This document shows, piece by piece, positions 35,401 to 44,845 of a stretch of DNA of 64,000 bases (position 1 is the stretch's first letter; each line of letters opens with the position of its first letter). Source of the DNA: Nevskiales bacterium (GTDB taxonomy: Bacteria > Pseudomonadota > Gammaproteobacteria > Nevskiales > Nevskiaceae); NCBI GenBank assembly GCA_028698335.1, contig JAQVDP010000005.1, positions 62,001-126,000 on the forward strand. The letters run 5' to 3'. The notes under the pieces were generated by a model. It made no database searches, had not been told where the DNA came from, and was given only the letters and a program-made list of their open reading frames with translations. The translations under genes and the position numbers were made by a program.

Positions 35401-36114
35401 ATGCGCGCCATGAACGCACCCCTGACCGTCCGCGAGCCGATTCTTCCGCAACCCCTGCTCGAACCGGCGCCGCTGCGCCGTCTCTCGATCTGGACCCACT
35501 CGCTGTTGAAGGACCACGCTTTCCTGCGCTGCGTCTTCAACACCCGGCATCGGGTGGCCGACGGTCTGTACCGGTCCAGCCATCCGCTGCCGTACCAGCT
35601 CCGGGAGGCGGCTGCCTGTGGCATCCGCTCCGTGATCAACCTGCGAGGGCTGGAACCCCATATCGGGTCCAATGTGCTGGAATGGCGGACCTGCCGGGAT
35701 CTCGATCTGAAGATCGTCCACTTTCCGATGCGGTCTCGCGACGCGCCCAGGGTCGAGGAGGTCATCGGCCTCAATCGGCTCTACGAGACGCTGGAGAAGC
35801 CGATCCTGATCCACTGCAAGTCGGGCGCCGACCGGGCCGGGCTGGCCAGTGCGATCTACCTGCTGATGCAGCAGGGGGCGTCCCTGGAGCAGGCCATGCG
35901 CCAGCTCAGCTTCTGGCGCTTCGGCCATGTGCGGCAGGCCAAGACCGGTGTGCTTGATCATTTCTTCGAAACCTATCGCGCGGCCCGCGATCAGAGCGGG
36001 ATCGGCTTCGAGGACTGGCTGCGGACCGCGTATGACCGGACCGCGGTGGTGCGCAGCTTCCGCGAGAACTGGGTCGCCGGCCGCTTCGTCGACTGGATTC
36101 TGCGGCGCGAGTGA
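35401..36114 (+). CDS. Tyrosine-phosphatase-like (DSP) protein
   Basis: A 237-residue protein with the Cx5R phosphatase loop IHCKSGADRAG near residues 140-150 and the upstream SVINLRG block, as in cytoplasmic dual-specificity/TpbA-like phosphatases. There is no signal peptide or helix, so it is predicted to be cytosolic. ATG 35401 or the ATG at 35410 could be the start; neither has a clear ribosome site, and the in-frame TTG at 35347 is unlikely. It lies between lpxK and kdsB, so a lipid A or sugar-phosphate substrate is possible, but protein phosphotyrosine is equally allowed by the motif. Confidence 0.83.
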   Translation: MRAMNAPLTVREPILPQPLLEPAPLRRLSIWTHSLLKDHAFLRCVFNTRHRVADGLYRSSHPLPYQLREAAACGIRSVINLRGLEPHIGSNVLEWRTCRDLDLKIVHFPMRSRDAPRVEEVIGLNRLYETLEKPILIHCKSGADRAGLASAIYLLMQQGASLEQAMRQLSFWRFGHVRQAKTGVLDHFFETYRAARDQSGIGFEDWLRTAYDRTAVVRSFRENWVAGRFVDWILRRE

Positions 36115-36174
36115 TTCGCCAAAACCGGTCCGTGCTTGTGTCACAATGCCCGGCCCTGGGCATGATTTGACACG

Positions 36175-36357
36175 ATGGATCAGCGCTTACTCGATATTCT
36201 GGTTTGTCCGGTCACCAAGGCGCCGCTCGAATGGCACCCTGACCGACAGGAGTTGTGGTGCCGTGCGTCGCGGCTGGCGTATCCGGTCCGTGACGGAATT
36301 CCCGTCATGCTCGAGGAAGAAGCCCGCACGCTGAGCGACGAGGAACTCGGCAAGTGA
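36175..36357 (+). CDS. Trm112-family small protein
   Basis: A 60-residue protein ([20 protein letters not shown]) with the Trm112/YcaR pattern: a hydrophobic N-terminus, one CP motif, [19 protein letters not shown] and an acidic tail. Only two of the four zinc cysteines of classical Trm112 are present, as is usual for the proteobacterial YcaR form found ahead of kdsB. Its stop overlaps the kdsB GTG (GTGA). The function in bacteria is not settled. Confidence 0.93.
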   Translation: MDQRLLDILVCPVTKAPLEWHPDRQELWCRASRLAYPVRDGIPVMLEEEARTLSDEELGK

Positions 36358-37112
36358 GTGCCTTCAAGGTCGTGATTCCGGCACGGCTGGGGTCGACCCG
36401 ACTGCCCCGCAAGGTGCTGCTGCCCCTCGGCGGAAAGCCGGTGATCCGGCACGTCTGGGAAGTCGCGCGCCGCTCGGGTGCCGAGGAGGTCGTGATCGCG
36501 ACCGATTCCGAAGAGGTCCGGGACACCTGCGCGGAATTCGGTGCGGATGTCCGTCTGACCTCTGAGCGCCATCAGTCCGGGACCGATCGTGCCGACGAGA
36601 TCGCTCGCGAGGCGGAATGGGATGCTCAGACGATCGTCGTCAATCTGCAGGGTGACGAGCCGCTGATGCCGCCGGCACTGGTCCGGCAGGCTGCCGGCCT
36701 GCTCAGTGACGATGCCGAGGCGCATGTTGCGTCGCTGTGTCATCCGATCCATACCGCGGACGAGTGGCTGAACCCGAACGTGGTCAAGGTCGTCATGGAC
36801 CGTCGCGGCTACGCGCTGTACTTCTCGCGGGCGCCGATTCCGTGGCGGCGTGAGGGGGCCACCCGGGAACTGCCGCAGCTGCCGCAGGGCCTGGCGTTTC
36901 GCCATATCGGTCTGTACGCGTACCGGGTCTCGGCGCTGGCCGAATTCAGCCGGTTACCGCCTGCGCCACTCGAGGATTGCGAGGCGCTGGAACAACTGCG
37001 CGGTCTGACGCACGGATTCCGGATTCGCATGGGCGTCACCGACAACCCGCCCCCGCGGGGAATCGACACCGAAGACGATCTGCGGGCGGCCGCGTCGCTG
37101 CTGGCGAACTGA
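36354..37112 (+). CDS. kdsB: CMP-Kdo synthetase (3-deoxy-manno-octulosonate cytidylyltransferase)
   Basis: A 252-residue enzyme that activates Kdo for transfer to lipid A. The nucleotide-binding [48 protein letters not shown] and IDTEDDL are characteristic. The GTG start overlaps the stop of the Trm112-like gene, indicating translational coupling. With msbA and lpxK it forms the lipid A/Kdo block. Confidence 0.96.
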   Translation: MSAFKVVIPARLGSTRLPRKVLLPLGGKPVIRHVWEVARRSGAEEVVIATDSEEVRDTCAEFGADVRLTSERHQSGTDRADEIAREAEWDAQTIVVNLQGDEPLMPPALVRQAAGLLSDDAEAHVASLCHPIHTADEWLNPNVVKVVMDRRGYALYFSRAPIPWRREGATRELPQLPQGLAFRHIGLYAYRVSALAEFSRLPPAPLEDCEALEQLRGLTHGFRIRMGVTDNPPPRGIDTEDDLRAAASLLAN

Positions 37113-37173
37113 AACCCGACGGCTGAACCTGGATCGCGGCGGCGTCAGCAGGCGCTGCGACTCCCGCGGAAAT

Positions 37174-37204
37174 GAAAAAGCCCGAGCATTGCTCGGGCTT
37201 TTTC
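37174..37204. terminator. Bidirectional intrinsic terminator between kdsB and rne
   Basis: GAAAAAGCCCGAGC pairs with GCTCGGGCTTTTTC around an ATT loop. The A and T tracts flank the GC stem on both strands, so it can end the convergent kdsB and rne transcripts. Confidence 0.92.
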
Positions 37205-37223
37205 GTGTGCGCAGCCTTCCGGA

Positions 37224-40200
37224 TCAGTTGCGATTCGCCGCATCGTCATCGGTGTCGGCGGGCGCCGTCTGCTGCGGCTCGGCCGCCGAGGCGGCGGCGC
37301 GGTCGGCAGCCGCCTGCTCGAACAGTCTCAGATAGTCCGAAGCCGGGGCCGTCGCACGAAACTGCGGCGCCGACTCGGTCGGTGCATCCGCAGCGGTGGC
37401 GGTATCGTCCGGCGGAGTCGCCTCGGTCGCGTCGTCGTCCGTGGCGTCGCGCTCGGGAGTCTCCGGGGTGACGTCCGGTGCGGGCGGAGTGTCGGCCTGA
37501 GCCGGCGCTTCTGCCGTGATGTCCGCCGTGTCCGGTTCATCGCCCGGGGTGGTCGCTTCCGAGTCAGGCGCGACCGATTCCGACGGCACCTCCGCCGGCG
37601 GTGCCGGTTCGGATTCGACCGGCGTCGCAAGCGCAGCCGGCTCCGTTTCCGGATGCGGCGTTGCGGGCGTCTCGGCCGGCGCAGCCTCGGCGTCGGATGC
37701 CGCGGCGGCTTCGGTCTTGACGTCGGCATCGGCCGGCTCCGGAGTCGGAATTGCCGCGTCAGCGGCTTGGGCCGTTGGCTCCGTGGGTGCGTCCGGGACC
37801 GCCTCTTCAGCAGGTTTCTGAGCCGCTTCGGAGTCGGAAGCTGCGACGGCAACGGCGGCAGCCGTCGCGGTGGCGATGGCGGCCTGCTCGAGCTGGGCGT
37901 TCGTGCCGTCGGTGTCCTCGGCGATCAGCGGCAGCTGTTCCTCAGCCTGCTGCACGCGGGCGTCCGACTTCGGCGTGGTCGCCTCGGCCGGCTGCGTCGA
38001 CAGCTGATCGGCATCGGGCCCGCCGGTCTGGGGGCTGTCGGTCGTTCCGTTCTGTTCGGTGTTGGCGGATTCCGTGTTCGCCGTGCCGCGATCGCGGCGT
38101 CCACGCCCACGCCCACCGCGGCGGCGACGGCGGCCTTCGCCCCGCGGCGCTTCGGCTCCGGCTCCGTTGTCGGGGCCTGGAGTCGCGACAGCGTTCGGTT
38201 GCGACGGCTCGACGGTCTGGACATCCGCAGGTTCGGGGCGCGGCTCAGGCTTGCCGCCCTGCGCTGCGGCCGGCTGTTGCTCCGGCTTTTGCGGTGGCTG
38301 CTGCTGGCGTTCCTGCTGCTGTGGGCGTTCGGTGGCGGTGCCGCGAGCTGATGCTTCGTCGCCCTTGCGGCGGCCGCGCTGGCCCCGAGCCGGGCGTTCG
38401 GCCTGTTGTGCGCCGCCGCGATCGTCACGCTTGCGCTGCTGACGTTCCTGTTGCTGTGCGCCGCCGTCACGACGGCTGCCGGCGTCGCGGCGCTGGTCGC
38501 GGCGTTTGTCGCCGCCGCGGCGCTGGTCGCGTTCGCGCCGGTCCGCGCGCCCGTTGCCGCGGCCGCTGGCGCCGGTGTCGCGCGCCGCGGGCTTGGCCGA
38601 CGGCTGTCCGCTGTCGCCGCCGTCACCGGCGCCGAAGCCGAGCCAGCGCATCAGGCGTGCGAAGAATCCCTCGGACGATCCGGATGCGACCGGTGCCATC
38701 ACCGGGGCGGGGGCGACGACCGGCGGTGGTGCCGACGGCAGGATCTGCTTGACCGCCGGGTCGGCCGGCCGCGGCGGCGGCGCGGGGCGTGCCGCGTCTT
38801 CCTGGGCGCCGGCGTCGAAGTTCTGGGCCAGCACGTAGCTGAGTTCGGCGTTGTCGGCCTGGCTCAGCTGGTCGGCGCGCACGCGCCGGATCTCGTGGTT
38901 GGGGGTGTGCAGCGTCGGGTTCGGAACGATCGCCACGTGCACCCGGCAGCGGGCTTCGATTTCGCGGACGGCAAGACGCTTCTCGTTGAGCAGGAAGGTG
39001 CCGACGTCGACCGGGACCTGCGCGATGACGCGCCCGGTCCGGTCCTTCATCGCCTCTTCCTCGATCAGGCGCAGGATCGACAGCGACAGGCTCTCGACCG
39101 AGCGGATCTGGCCGCGGCCGTTGCAGCGCGGGCAGGGGATCTGGGTATGTTCGCCCAGCGACGGGCGCAGGCGCTGGCGCGACAGCTCCAGCAGACCGAA
39201 GCGGGAAATCCGGCCGATCTGGATGCGCGCGCGGTCGGTTTCGACGGCGCGATCGAGACTCTTCTCGACTTCCCGCTGGTTCTTCTGCGAGTTCATGTCG
39301 ATGAAGTCGATGACGATCAGTCCGCCCAGGTCACGCAGACGCAGCTGGCGGGCGATCTCCTCGGCGGCCTCGAGGTTGGTGTTGAGCGCGGTTTCCTCGA
39401 TGCCGGCGCCACCGGTGGCCTTGGCCGAGTTGATGTCGATCGCGGTCAGGGCTTCGGTATGGTCGATGACGATCGAGCCGCCCGACGGCAGCCGGATCGT
39501 GCGCTCGTGGGCCAGCTCGATCTGCGATTCGATCTGGAAGCGCGAGAACAGCGGCATTTCGTCGCTGTACAGCTTCAGTCGCGGCAGATGATGCGGCATC
39601 ACGTGTTCGAGATGCGTGCGCGCCTGCTCGTAGACCTGTTCGGAGTCGATGATGACTTCGCCGATGTCCGGACGCAGGTAGTCGCGCAGCGCGCGCAGGA
39701 TGATGTTGTTTTCCTGATAGATCAGGAACGGTGCCTTGCGCTCGGTTCCGGCCTTTTCGATCGCGTTCCAGATATCGATCAGGTAGTCCGCATCCCACTG
39801 CAGTTCCTCGACCGTCTTGCCGACGCCGTTGGAGCGGATGATCACGCCCATGCCGTCGGGGATCTGCATCTTGTCGAGCGCTTCCTTGGCTTCCTCGCGC
39901 TCGTCACCCTCGGCGCGGCGCGACACGCCGCCGGCACGCGGGTTGTTCGGCATCAGAACGAGGTAGCGCCCGGCCAGCGAGATGTAGGTCGTCAGCGCGG
40001 CGCCCTTGTTGCCGCGTTCCTCCTTCTCGACCTGGACGATGACTTCCTGGCCTTCCTGCAGCTGTTCGCGCAGGTTGCCACCGCCCCCCTTGAGGTAGGA
40101 GCGGGCGATTTCCTTGGCCGGCAGAAAGCCGTGGCGCTCGGCGCCGTAGTCGACGAAGCAGGCTTCGAGCGACGGTTCTACGCGGGTGATGCGACCCTTG

Positions 40201-40325
40201 TAAACATTGCCCTTTTTCTGTTCGCGGGCCGCGATTTCGATATCAAGATCGTGAAGCTTCTGTCCATCGACAATGGCCACGCGCAGCTCCTCGCGCTGCG
40301 TGGCGTTGATCAAAATGCGTTTCAT
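37224..40325 (-). CDS. rne: Ribonuclease E
   Basis: A 1033-residue endoribonuclease and degradosome scaffold. Start ATG 40325 gives the canonical [21 protein letters not shown]; a longer frame to 40382 adds nothing conserved. The S1 domain covers roughly residues 35-120. The DNase I-like catalytic domain has [11 protein letters not shown] and [10 protein letters not shown], which supply the two metal Asp. The Zn-link is Cys398/Cys401 (CPRCNGRG). From about residue 510 the C-terminal half is low complexity: an Arg/Gly/Gln-rich RNA-binding stretch with [11 protein letters not shown], then a long Ala/Pro/Glu-rich acidic arm ending in a predicted helix ([15 protein letters not shown]). Confidence 0.96.
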   Translation of the reverse strand: MKRILINATQREELRVAIVDGQKLHDLDIEIAAREQKKGNVYKGRITRVEPSLEACFVDYGAERHGFLPAKEIARSYLKGGGGNLREQLQEGQEVIVQVEKEERGNKGAALTTYISLAGRYLVLMPNNPRAGGVSRRAEGDEREEAKEALDKMQIPDGMGVIIRSNGVGKTVEELQWDADYLIDIWNAIEKAGTERKAPFLIYQENNIILRALRDYLRPDIGEVIIDSEQVYEQARTHLEHVMPHHLPRLKLYSDEMPLFSRFQIESQIELAHERTIRLPSGGSIVIDHTEALTAIDINSAKATGGAGIEETALNTNLEAAEEIARQLRLRDLGGLIVIDFIDMNSQKNQREVEKSLDRAVETDRARIQIGRISRFGLLELSRQRLRPSLGEHTQIPCPRCNGRGQIRSVESLSLSILRLIEEEAMKDRTGRVIAQVPVDVGTFLLNEKRLAVREIEARCRVHVAIVPNPTLHTPNHEIRRVRADQLSQADNAELSYVLAQNFDAGAQEDAARPAPPPRPADPAVKQILPSAPPPVVAPAPVMAPVASGSSEGFFARLMRWLGFGAGDGGDSGQPSAKPAARDTGASGRGNGRADRRERDQRRGGDKRRDQRRDAGSRRDGGAQQQERQQRKRDDRGGAQQAERPARGQRGRRKGDEASARGTATERPQQQERQQQPPQKPEQQPAAAQGGKPEPRPEPADVQTVEPSQPNAVATPGPDNGAGAEAPRGEGRRRRRGGRGRGRRDRGTANTESANTEQNGTTDSPQTGGPDADQLSTQPAEATTPKSDARVQQAEEQLPLIAEDTDGTNAQLEQAAIATATAAAVAVAASDSEAAQKPAEEAVPDAPTEPTAQAADAAIPTPEPADADVKTEAAAASDAEAAPAETPATPHPETEPAALATPVESEPAPPAEVPSESVAPDSEATTPGDEPDTADITAEAPAQADTPPAPDVTPETPERDATDDDATEATPPDDTATAADAPTESAPQFRATAPASDYLRLFEQAAADRAAASAAEPQQTAPADTDDDAANRN

Positions 40326-40475
40326 GCAGTGATTCCTGGTCTGCGCTGCGGCGCGAGATCGGGCCGATCGACTGGACGGCAATCATGGTGCGGATCGAGA
40401 GATAGGCCCGTGGGCGCGCATGCGCATATTGTTGGTAGATATCCGCTCGCGGCGATGTGCCAGCGGACTGAACTC

Positions 40476-40502
40476 TTGAGCGGCAGGGCAGACTGCTAGA
40501 AT
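40476..40502 (+). promoter_or_regulatory. Candidate rluC promoter with extended -10
   Basis: TTGAGC (40476-40481) and TGC-TAGAAT (-10 at 40497-40502) are separated by 15 bases, short for sigma70 but compensated by the extended TG. The transcript would have a leader of about 80 bases. It lies in the 262-base divergent gap between rne and rluC, most of which is presumably the rne leader. Confidence 0.5.
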
Positions 40503-40587
40503 GCGTCGCGCCTGACCGCCTGTTTCTCATCGGTAACCGTCGGTTCGGGAACCAATTTCCCCAGTTGAACCTACGGAGTGTCATAGT

Positions 40588-41538
40588 TTGACACAGAATC
40601 GCCCCCAAGTCCGCAAGATTTCCGTCACCGCACGTGAAGACGGGCAGAGAATTGATAATTTCCTTATGAAACAATTCTCTGGAGTTCCAAAATCGCATAT
40701 CTACCGCCTTCTGCGCTCCGGGCAGGTCCGGGTCAACGGCGGCCGCGTCAAGGCCGAGCGCAAACTGGTGCTCGGCGACGAGGTGCGGATTCCGCCGGTA
40801 CGGGTCGAGGACAAGGCGACGCCGCCGCGCCCGCCGGACGCGGTGCTCAACCGCCTGCGCGACGCGATCATCCATGAGGACGAGCACTATCTGGCGATCT
40901 CCAAGCCGGCCGGGCTGGCGAGCCATTCGGGCAGCGGGGTTGCCTATGGCGTCATCGAGGCGTTGCGGGCCTGGAACCGCTACGACTTCCTGGAGCTGTG
41001 CCACCGCCTCGATCGCGATACCAGCGGGGTGCTGCTGCTGGCCAAGACCCGGCCGGCGCTGTTGCGGGCCCAGCGCGCGTTCAAGAACGGTCTGGCGGAC
41101 AAGCGCTATTTCGCACTGCTGGTCGGGCGTTGGCGCGGCGAGGATCGCGATGTCGACGCGGCGCTGGTGCGCAGTCGGCTGGCGGGCGGGGAGCGCCGGG
41201 TCCAGATCGACGAGGACGACGGCAAGCCCGCCAAGTCGCGATTCTCGCCGCGCGCGCGCTATCGAGATGCCACCCTGTGCGAGGTCCAGATTTTCTCGGG
41301 CCGCACGCATCAGATCCGCGTCCATGCGCTGGCATTGGGTCACCCGGTCGCCGGAGACGCACGCTACGGCGAGCGGGACCAGAACCGGCCGCTGCGCGAG
41401 GCCGGCTTGACCCGCATGTTCCTGCATTCGCACTTTCTGGCCCTGCCGGCCGAGGGCCCGTTGCCGAAGCTGATCGTCAACGCGCCGATGCCGGATGAGC
41501 TGCGTGAGTTGCTGGACCGGTTGCCGCGCACGCGCTGA
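40588..41538 (+). CDS. rluC: 23S rRNA pseudouridine synthase RluC
   Basis: A 316-residue enzyme of the RluA family with an N-terminal S4 domain (DNFLMKQFSGVPKSHIYRLLRSGQVRVNGGR) and the catalytic HRLDRDTSG containing Asp142. It modifies helix 39-region and related sites of 23S rRNA in characterised relatives. The start is a TTG with CGGAG about ten bases upstream, and no better in-frame codon exists before the S4 domain. The gene is divergent from rne, a conserved arrangement in gammaproteobacteria. Codons about 18-40 are unusually AT-rich compared with the rest. Confidence 0.94.
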   Translation: MTQNRPQVRKISVTAREDGQRIDNFLMKQFSGVPKSHIYRLLRSGQVRVNGGRVKAERKLVLGDEVRIPPVRVEDKATPPRPPDAVLNRLRDAIIHEDEHYLAISKPAGLASHSGSGVAYGVIEALRAWNRYDFLELCHRLDRDTSGVLLLAKTRPALLRAQRAFKNGLADKRYFALLVGRWRGEDRDVDAALVRSRLAGGERRVQIDEDDGKPAKSRFSPRARYRDATLCEVQIFSGRTHQIRVHALALGHPVAGDARYGERDQNRPLREAGLTRMFLHSHFLALPAEGPLPKLIVNAPMPDELRELLDRLPRTR

Positions 41539-41589
41539 AGCCGGTGGTGGCGCGTTTCTGATTGACCCTGTATCTGAGAGAGTGGAGCG

Positions 41590-42249
41590 ATGGAGCGGAT
41601 CAGACTGGTGATCTTTGACTGGGACGGAACGCTCGCCGATTCGGCGGCGCAGATCGTCGGCGCGATGCAGCGCGCGATCGCCGGGCTCGATCTGCCGCCG
41701 CGCTCCGATGAGTCGATCAGCGAGCTGATCGGACTCGGCCTCAACGAGGCCCTGCAGCGCCTGTATCCGGAGCTGGAACTCGAGGGTCTGCGCCGGCTGC
41801 TGGACGGCTACCGGGCGAAATGGCTGGCCGAGGGCGCCGGCGAGGCACCGCTGTTCGCCGGCGCGCTCGACGCGATACGCACGCTGCACGGCGATGGGCG
41901 CCGCATCGCCATCGCCACCGGGAAGTCGCGGCGGGGATTGGACCGGTCGCTGCGCCACCACGCCGATCTGCATGCACTGGTGGCGTGCTCGCGCTGTGCC
42001 GACGAGACCGCGTCCAAACCCAATCCGCGCATGCTCCACGAGCTGCTCGAACTCGAGGGGCTGATGCCGGACGAGGCGCTGATGATCGGCGATACCGAAT
42101 ACGACGTCGCGATGGCGGCGTCGATCGGCATGCCGGCGGTCGGCGTCGACTGCGGCGTGCACGACGCCGGGCGTCTGCGCGCCGCCGGAGCGCGTGCGGT
42201 GCTCGGCGCGGTGCGGGACCTGCCGCGCTGGCTGCGCGCCCCGCGCTGA
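41590..42249 (+). CDS. HAD-superfamily phosphatase (Gph-like)
   Basis: A 219-residue hydrolase with motif I DWDGTLADS (nucleophile and acid Asp near residues 10 and 12), motif II IATGK, the motif III Lys in SKPNPRML and motif IV IGDTEYDVAMA. The cap domain is of the alpha-helical C1 type. It follows rluC by 51 bases on the same strand, an arrangement known in pseudomonads and xanthomonads. Phosphoglycolate-type activity is possible; the true substrate cannot be read from the sequence. Confidence 0.9.
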   Translation: MERIRLVIFDWDGTLADSAAQIVGAMQRAIAGLDLPPRSDESISELIGLGLNEALQRLYPELELEGLRRLLDGYRAKWLAEGAGEAPLFAGALDAIRTLHGDGRRIAIATGKSRRGLDRSLRHHADLHALVACSRCADETASKPNPRMLHELLELEGLMPDEALMIGDTEYDVAMAASIGMPAVGVDCGVHDAGRLRAAGARAVLGAVRDLPRWLRAPR

Positions 42250-42257
42250 CGCCGCAC

Positions 42258-42857
42258 TCAGGGCACCGCCAGCCCGGCCTCGCGCAGCAGGCGGGACAGC
42301 GCGATCAGCGGCAGGCCGATCAGTGCCGTCGGATCCCGGCTTTCGATCGCGTCGAACAGGCCGATGCCGAGGCCTTCGCACTTGAAGCTGCCGGCGCAGT
42401 CGAATGCGGGTTCGGCGTCGACGTAGCGCTCGATTTCGGCTGCGCTCAGCGTCCGCACCCGCACGGTGGTGACGTCCTGGGCCTCGAGAATCCGATCCGG
42501 CAGACACAGGGCCAGGCCGGTATGGAAGCTCACCGTGCGGCCGGAGATGCGCTCGAGCTGGCGGATCGCGCGCGTGCGGGTCCCCGGTTTGCCCAGATGT
42601 TCGTCGCCGAGGCTGGCGGCCTGATCCGAGCCGACGATGGCAGCGATCGGGTGGCTGCGGCGCAGATGCAGTGCCTTTTCGCGGGACAGGCGGCGGACCA
42701 GGGCGGCGGTGGACTCTTCCGGGAGCGGGCTTTCGTCGATGTCCGCGGCGACGGGGCGGAAGGGCAGGCGCAGACGGCCCAGCAGCTCGGCCCGATAGCG
42801 GGACCCGGAGGCCAGGATCAGCTCGTCGAAACCGGACTCCGGTGGAAAGCTAAGCAT
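42258..42857 (-). CDS. Maf-like nucleotide pyrophosphatase (YceF type)
   Basis: A 199-residue Maf-family protein with LILASGSRYRAELL at the N-terminus and IVGSDQAASLGDEHLGKPG in the middle. The SDQ form rather than SDT indicates the YceF subgroup, which removes pyrophosphate from 7-methyl-GTP and related modified nucleotides. It is convergent with the HAD gene (eight bases apart) and divergent from yceD. Confidence 0.92.
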   Translation of the reverse strand: MLSFPPESGFDELILASGSRYRAELLGRLRLPFRPVAADIDESPLPEESTAALVRRLSREKALHLRRSHPIAAIVGSDQAASLGDEHLGKPGTRTRAIRQLERISGRTVSFHTGLALCLPDRILEAQDVTTVRVRTLSAAEIERYVDAEPAFDCAGSFKCEGLGIGLFDAIESRDPTALIGLPLIALSRLLREAGLAVP

Positions 42858-42866
42858 CGAATTTCT

Positions 42867-42895
42867 TTGACATTACGAAGGCGCATCACTATGAT
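42867..42895 (+). promoter_or_regulatory. Near-consensus sigma70 promoter for yceD-rpmF-plsX
   Basis: TTGACA (42867-42872), a 17-base spacer and TATGAT (42890-42895) make the best sigma70 promoter in the window. The transcript would start near 42902, giving a leader of about 104 bases before yceD. Confidence 0.87.
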
Positions 42896-42899
42896 GCGC
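42881..42899 (+). promoter_or_regulatory. Palindromic operator candidate over the -10 of the yceD promoter
   Basis: GCGCATCA-CTA-TGATGCGC is a perfect 8+8 inverted repeat that covers the whole -10 hexamer. A dimeric repressor bound there would block the strong promoter. No partner regulator is encoded next to it. Confidence 0.55.
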
Positions 42900-43005
42900 G
42901 CCCCTTCGTGTCTGCAAGTCCTGCAGCGCGTCGCGCGACCGTTTTCCGGGACGCGGATGCGCGCGGTCGGCGGATCACGGGGGAGCCGGCAACAGAGGGT
43001 CGAAG

Positions 43006-43524
43006 ATGGGTATTCCGAACGAAGTGCGCGCATCCGCCGCAGTCGAGCAGGAAATGCATTTTGTCGGCTGTCTGGAGGCTCGCGCGATGCCCCGGCTGCA
43101 GGCGCAGCTGGCACCCGGCACCGATGCCGCGGTCGATGTCGACCTGCGCACGGATGCACGAGCGGGCTGGCCGCGCCTGCATGGCACGGTGTCCGGCGAG
43201 TTGCCGGTGGAGTGCCGGCGCTGCGAGCGGAGTTTCGCGTGGCCGTTGCGGCTGACGGTGGATCTGCGACTGGTGCGCAGCGAGGATGAGGAGCGCAAGG
43301 CGCTGGCGGACGCCGACCCGTTGTGGGTTCGCGACGATCGTCTGATGCTCCGCGAGTTGGTCGAGGATGAAGTTTTGTTGGCGATGCCGATGCTGCCGCG
43401 CTGCGAATCGTGCGAAAATGCGATTCTGAGCGCGCCTCAGGCCTCGCCGGTGGACGCGCCGTCGGAGCGGGAGAACCCGTTCGCGGCGCTGAAGCAGCAT
43501 TTCAAGGACAAATCAGTTAAGTAG
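43006..43524 (+). CDS. yceD: DUF177/YceD-family protein
   Basis: A 172-residue DUF177 protein that precedes rpmF in most bacteria and is linked to 23S rRNA or large-subunit biogenesis in plants and bacteria. Visible marks are the central VECRRCERSFAWPL (two Cys) and LVEDEVLLAMPMLPRCESC (two Cys), plus the C-terminal ENPFAALKQHFKD. ATG 43006 has AGAGGG upstream. It is first in the operon with rpmF (30 bases) and plsX. Confidence 0.93.
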   Translation: MGIPNEVRASAAVEQEMHFVGCLEARAMPRLQAQLAPGTDAAVDVDLRTDARAGWPRLHGTVSGELPVECRRCERSFAWPLRLTVDLRLVRSEDEERKALADADPLWVRDDRLMLRELVEDEVLLAMPMLPRCESCENAILSAPQASPVDAPSERENPFAALKQHFKDKSVK

Positions 43525-43554
43525 CCGGCCCTTGTGGCCTGACGGAGTAGAGCA

Positions 43555-43758
43555 ATGGCAGTTCAAGACGCACACAAGTCGCGCGCCAAGCGCGGTCACC
43601 GCCACGCCCAGTGGAAGCGCAAGGCTTCGCTGCCGACGCTGTCGACCGACCCGACCTCCGGTGAGACCCACCTGCGTCACCACGTGACGGCGGATGGGTA
43701 CTACCGCGGCAAGAAGGTGATCGACAAGGCTACGGCCGCCGTCGACACCGACGAGTAA
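43555..43758 (+). CDS. rpmF: 50S ribosomal protein L32
   Basis: A 67-residue bL32 with the typical N-terminus [20 protein letters not shown] and [27 protein letters not shown]. It lacks the zinc-ribbon cysteines of C+ paralogues. It sits between yceD and plsX in the conserved operon. Confidence 0.98.
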   Translation: MAVQDAHKSRAKRGHRHAQWKRKASLPTLSTDPTSGETHLRHHVTADGYYRGKKVIDKATAAVDTDE

Positions 43759-43791
43759 GCAGCACCTTCCAAAGCGAATTCGCGCGTATCG

Positions 43792-44835
43792 ATGGGACGT
43801 CCCGTCGTACTCGCAGTCGACGCGATGAGCGGCGACCACGGTCTGTCCGTGACCGTGGTCGCTGCTCTTTTGTCGTTGCGTGAGCATCCGGAGCTCGAGC
43901 TGATCCTGGTCGGCGACGAGTCGGCATTGCGTGCCGAGCTCGCGCGGCATCCGGGCGATCTCGGGGCGCGGCTGCGGATTCACCATGCGTCCGAGGTGGT
44001 CGGCATGGATGAGGCGCCGTCGAAGGCCTTGCGCGGCAAGAAGGACTCGTCGATGCGGGTCGCGATCAATCTGGTCAAGGACGGTGCCGCACAGGCAGCC
44101 GTTTCCGCCGGCAACACCGGCGCGCTGATGGCGACGGCCAAGTTCGTGCTCAAGACGCTGCCGGGGATCGATCGCCCCGCGATCATCTCGGCGATCCCGT
44201 CGGTCAACGGTCACGTTCACATGCTCGATCTCGGCGCCAACGCCGAGTGCAGTGCCGAGCAGCTGGTGCAGTTCGCGGTGATGGGGGCCGCGCTGGTCAC
44301 CGCGACGCTCGGGATCGAGCAGCCGAAGGTCGGCCTCCTCAACATCGGGGAGGAGGAGATCAAGGGCAACGAGGTGATCAAGCAGGCTGCCCAGCGCCTG
44401 CAGGCGTCGCCGCTGAACTACATCGGCTTCGTCGAGGGCGATGGGGTGTTCCTGCGCGACATCGACGTCGTGGTCTGCGATGGCTTCACCGGCAACGTCG
44501 CATTGAAGACCGGCGAGGGTGTCGCCAAGCTGATCTACCGCTTCATCAAGGAAGAGTTCACCCGCTCGATCTTCACCAAGATGGCGGCGCTGCTGGCGAT
44601 GCCGGCGCTCAAGGCGCTGGGGGGGCGCATGGATCCGCGCAACTACAACGGCGCCAGCTTCGTCGGTCTCAACGGCATCGTCATCAAGTCGCATGGCAGT
44701 GCCGATGCGCAGGCCTTCGCCACGGCGATCAGCGTGGCGCTGCGCGAAGTCGAGAAGGATGTTCCGTCGCGGATCAGCCAGCTGATGTCGTCCGCGCTGG
44801 TTCCCGAGGCGGCACCCGCAGCCGCCGTTTCATAG
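43792..44835 (+). CDS. plsX: Phosphate acyltransferase PlsX
   Basis: A 347-residue enzyme that converts acyl-ACP to acyl-phosphate for phospholipid synthesis. It shows VLAVDAMSGDHG at the N-terminus, AVSAGNTGALMA, LGANAECSAEQLVQFA, NIGEEEIKGNE and VCDGFTGNVALKTGEG. The ATG is fixed by the conserved N-terminal strand. Unlike the usual order it is not followed by fabH-fabD-fabG-acpP; the next gene is a convergent transporter. Confidence 0.97.
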   Translation: MGRPVVLAVDAMSGDHGLSVTVVAALLSLREHPELELILVGDESALRAELARHPGDLGARLRIHHASEVVGMDEAPSKALRGKKDSSMRVAINLVKDGAAQAAVSAGNTGALMATAKFVLKTLPGIDRPAIISAIPSVNGHVHMLDLGANAECSAEQLVQFAVMGAALVTATLGIEQPKVGLLNIGEEEIKGNEVIKQAAQRLQASPLNYIGFVEGDGVFLRDIDVVVCDGFTGNVALKTGEGVAKLIYRFIKEEFTRSIFTKMAALLAMPALKALGGRMDPRNYNGASFVGLNGIVIKSHGSADAQAFATAISVALREVEKDVPSRISQLMSSALVPEAAPAAAVS

Positions 44836-44845
44836 CGCCGGCAGC

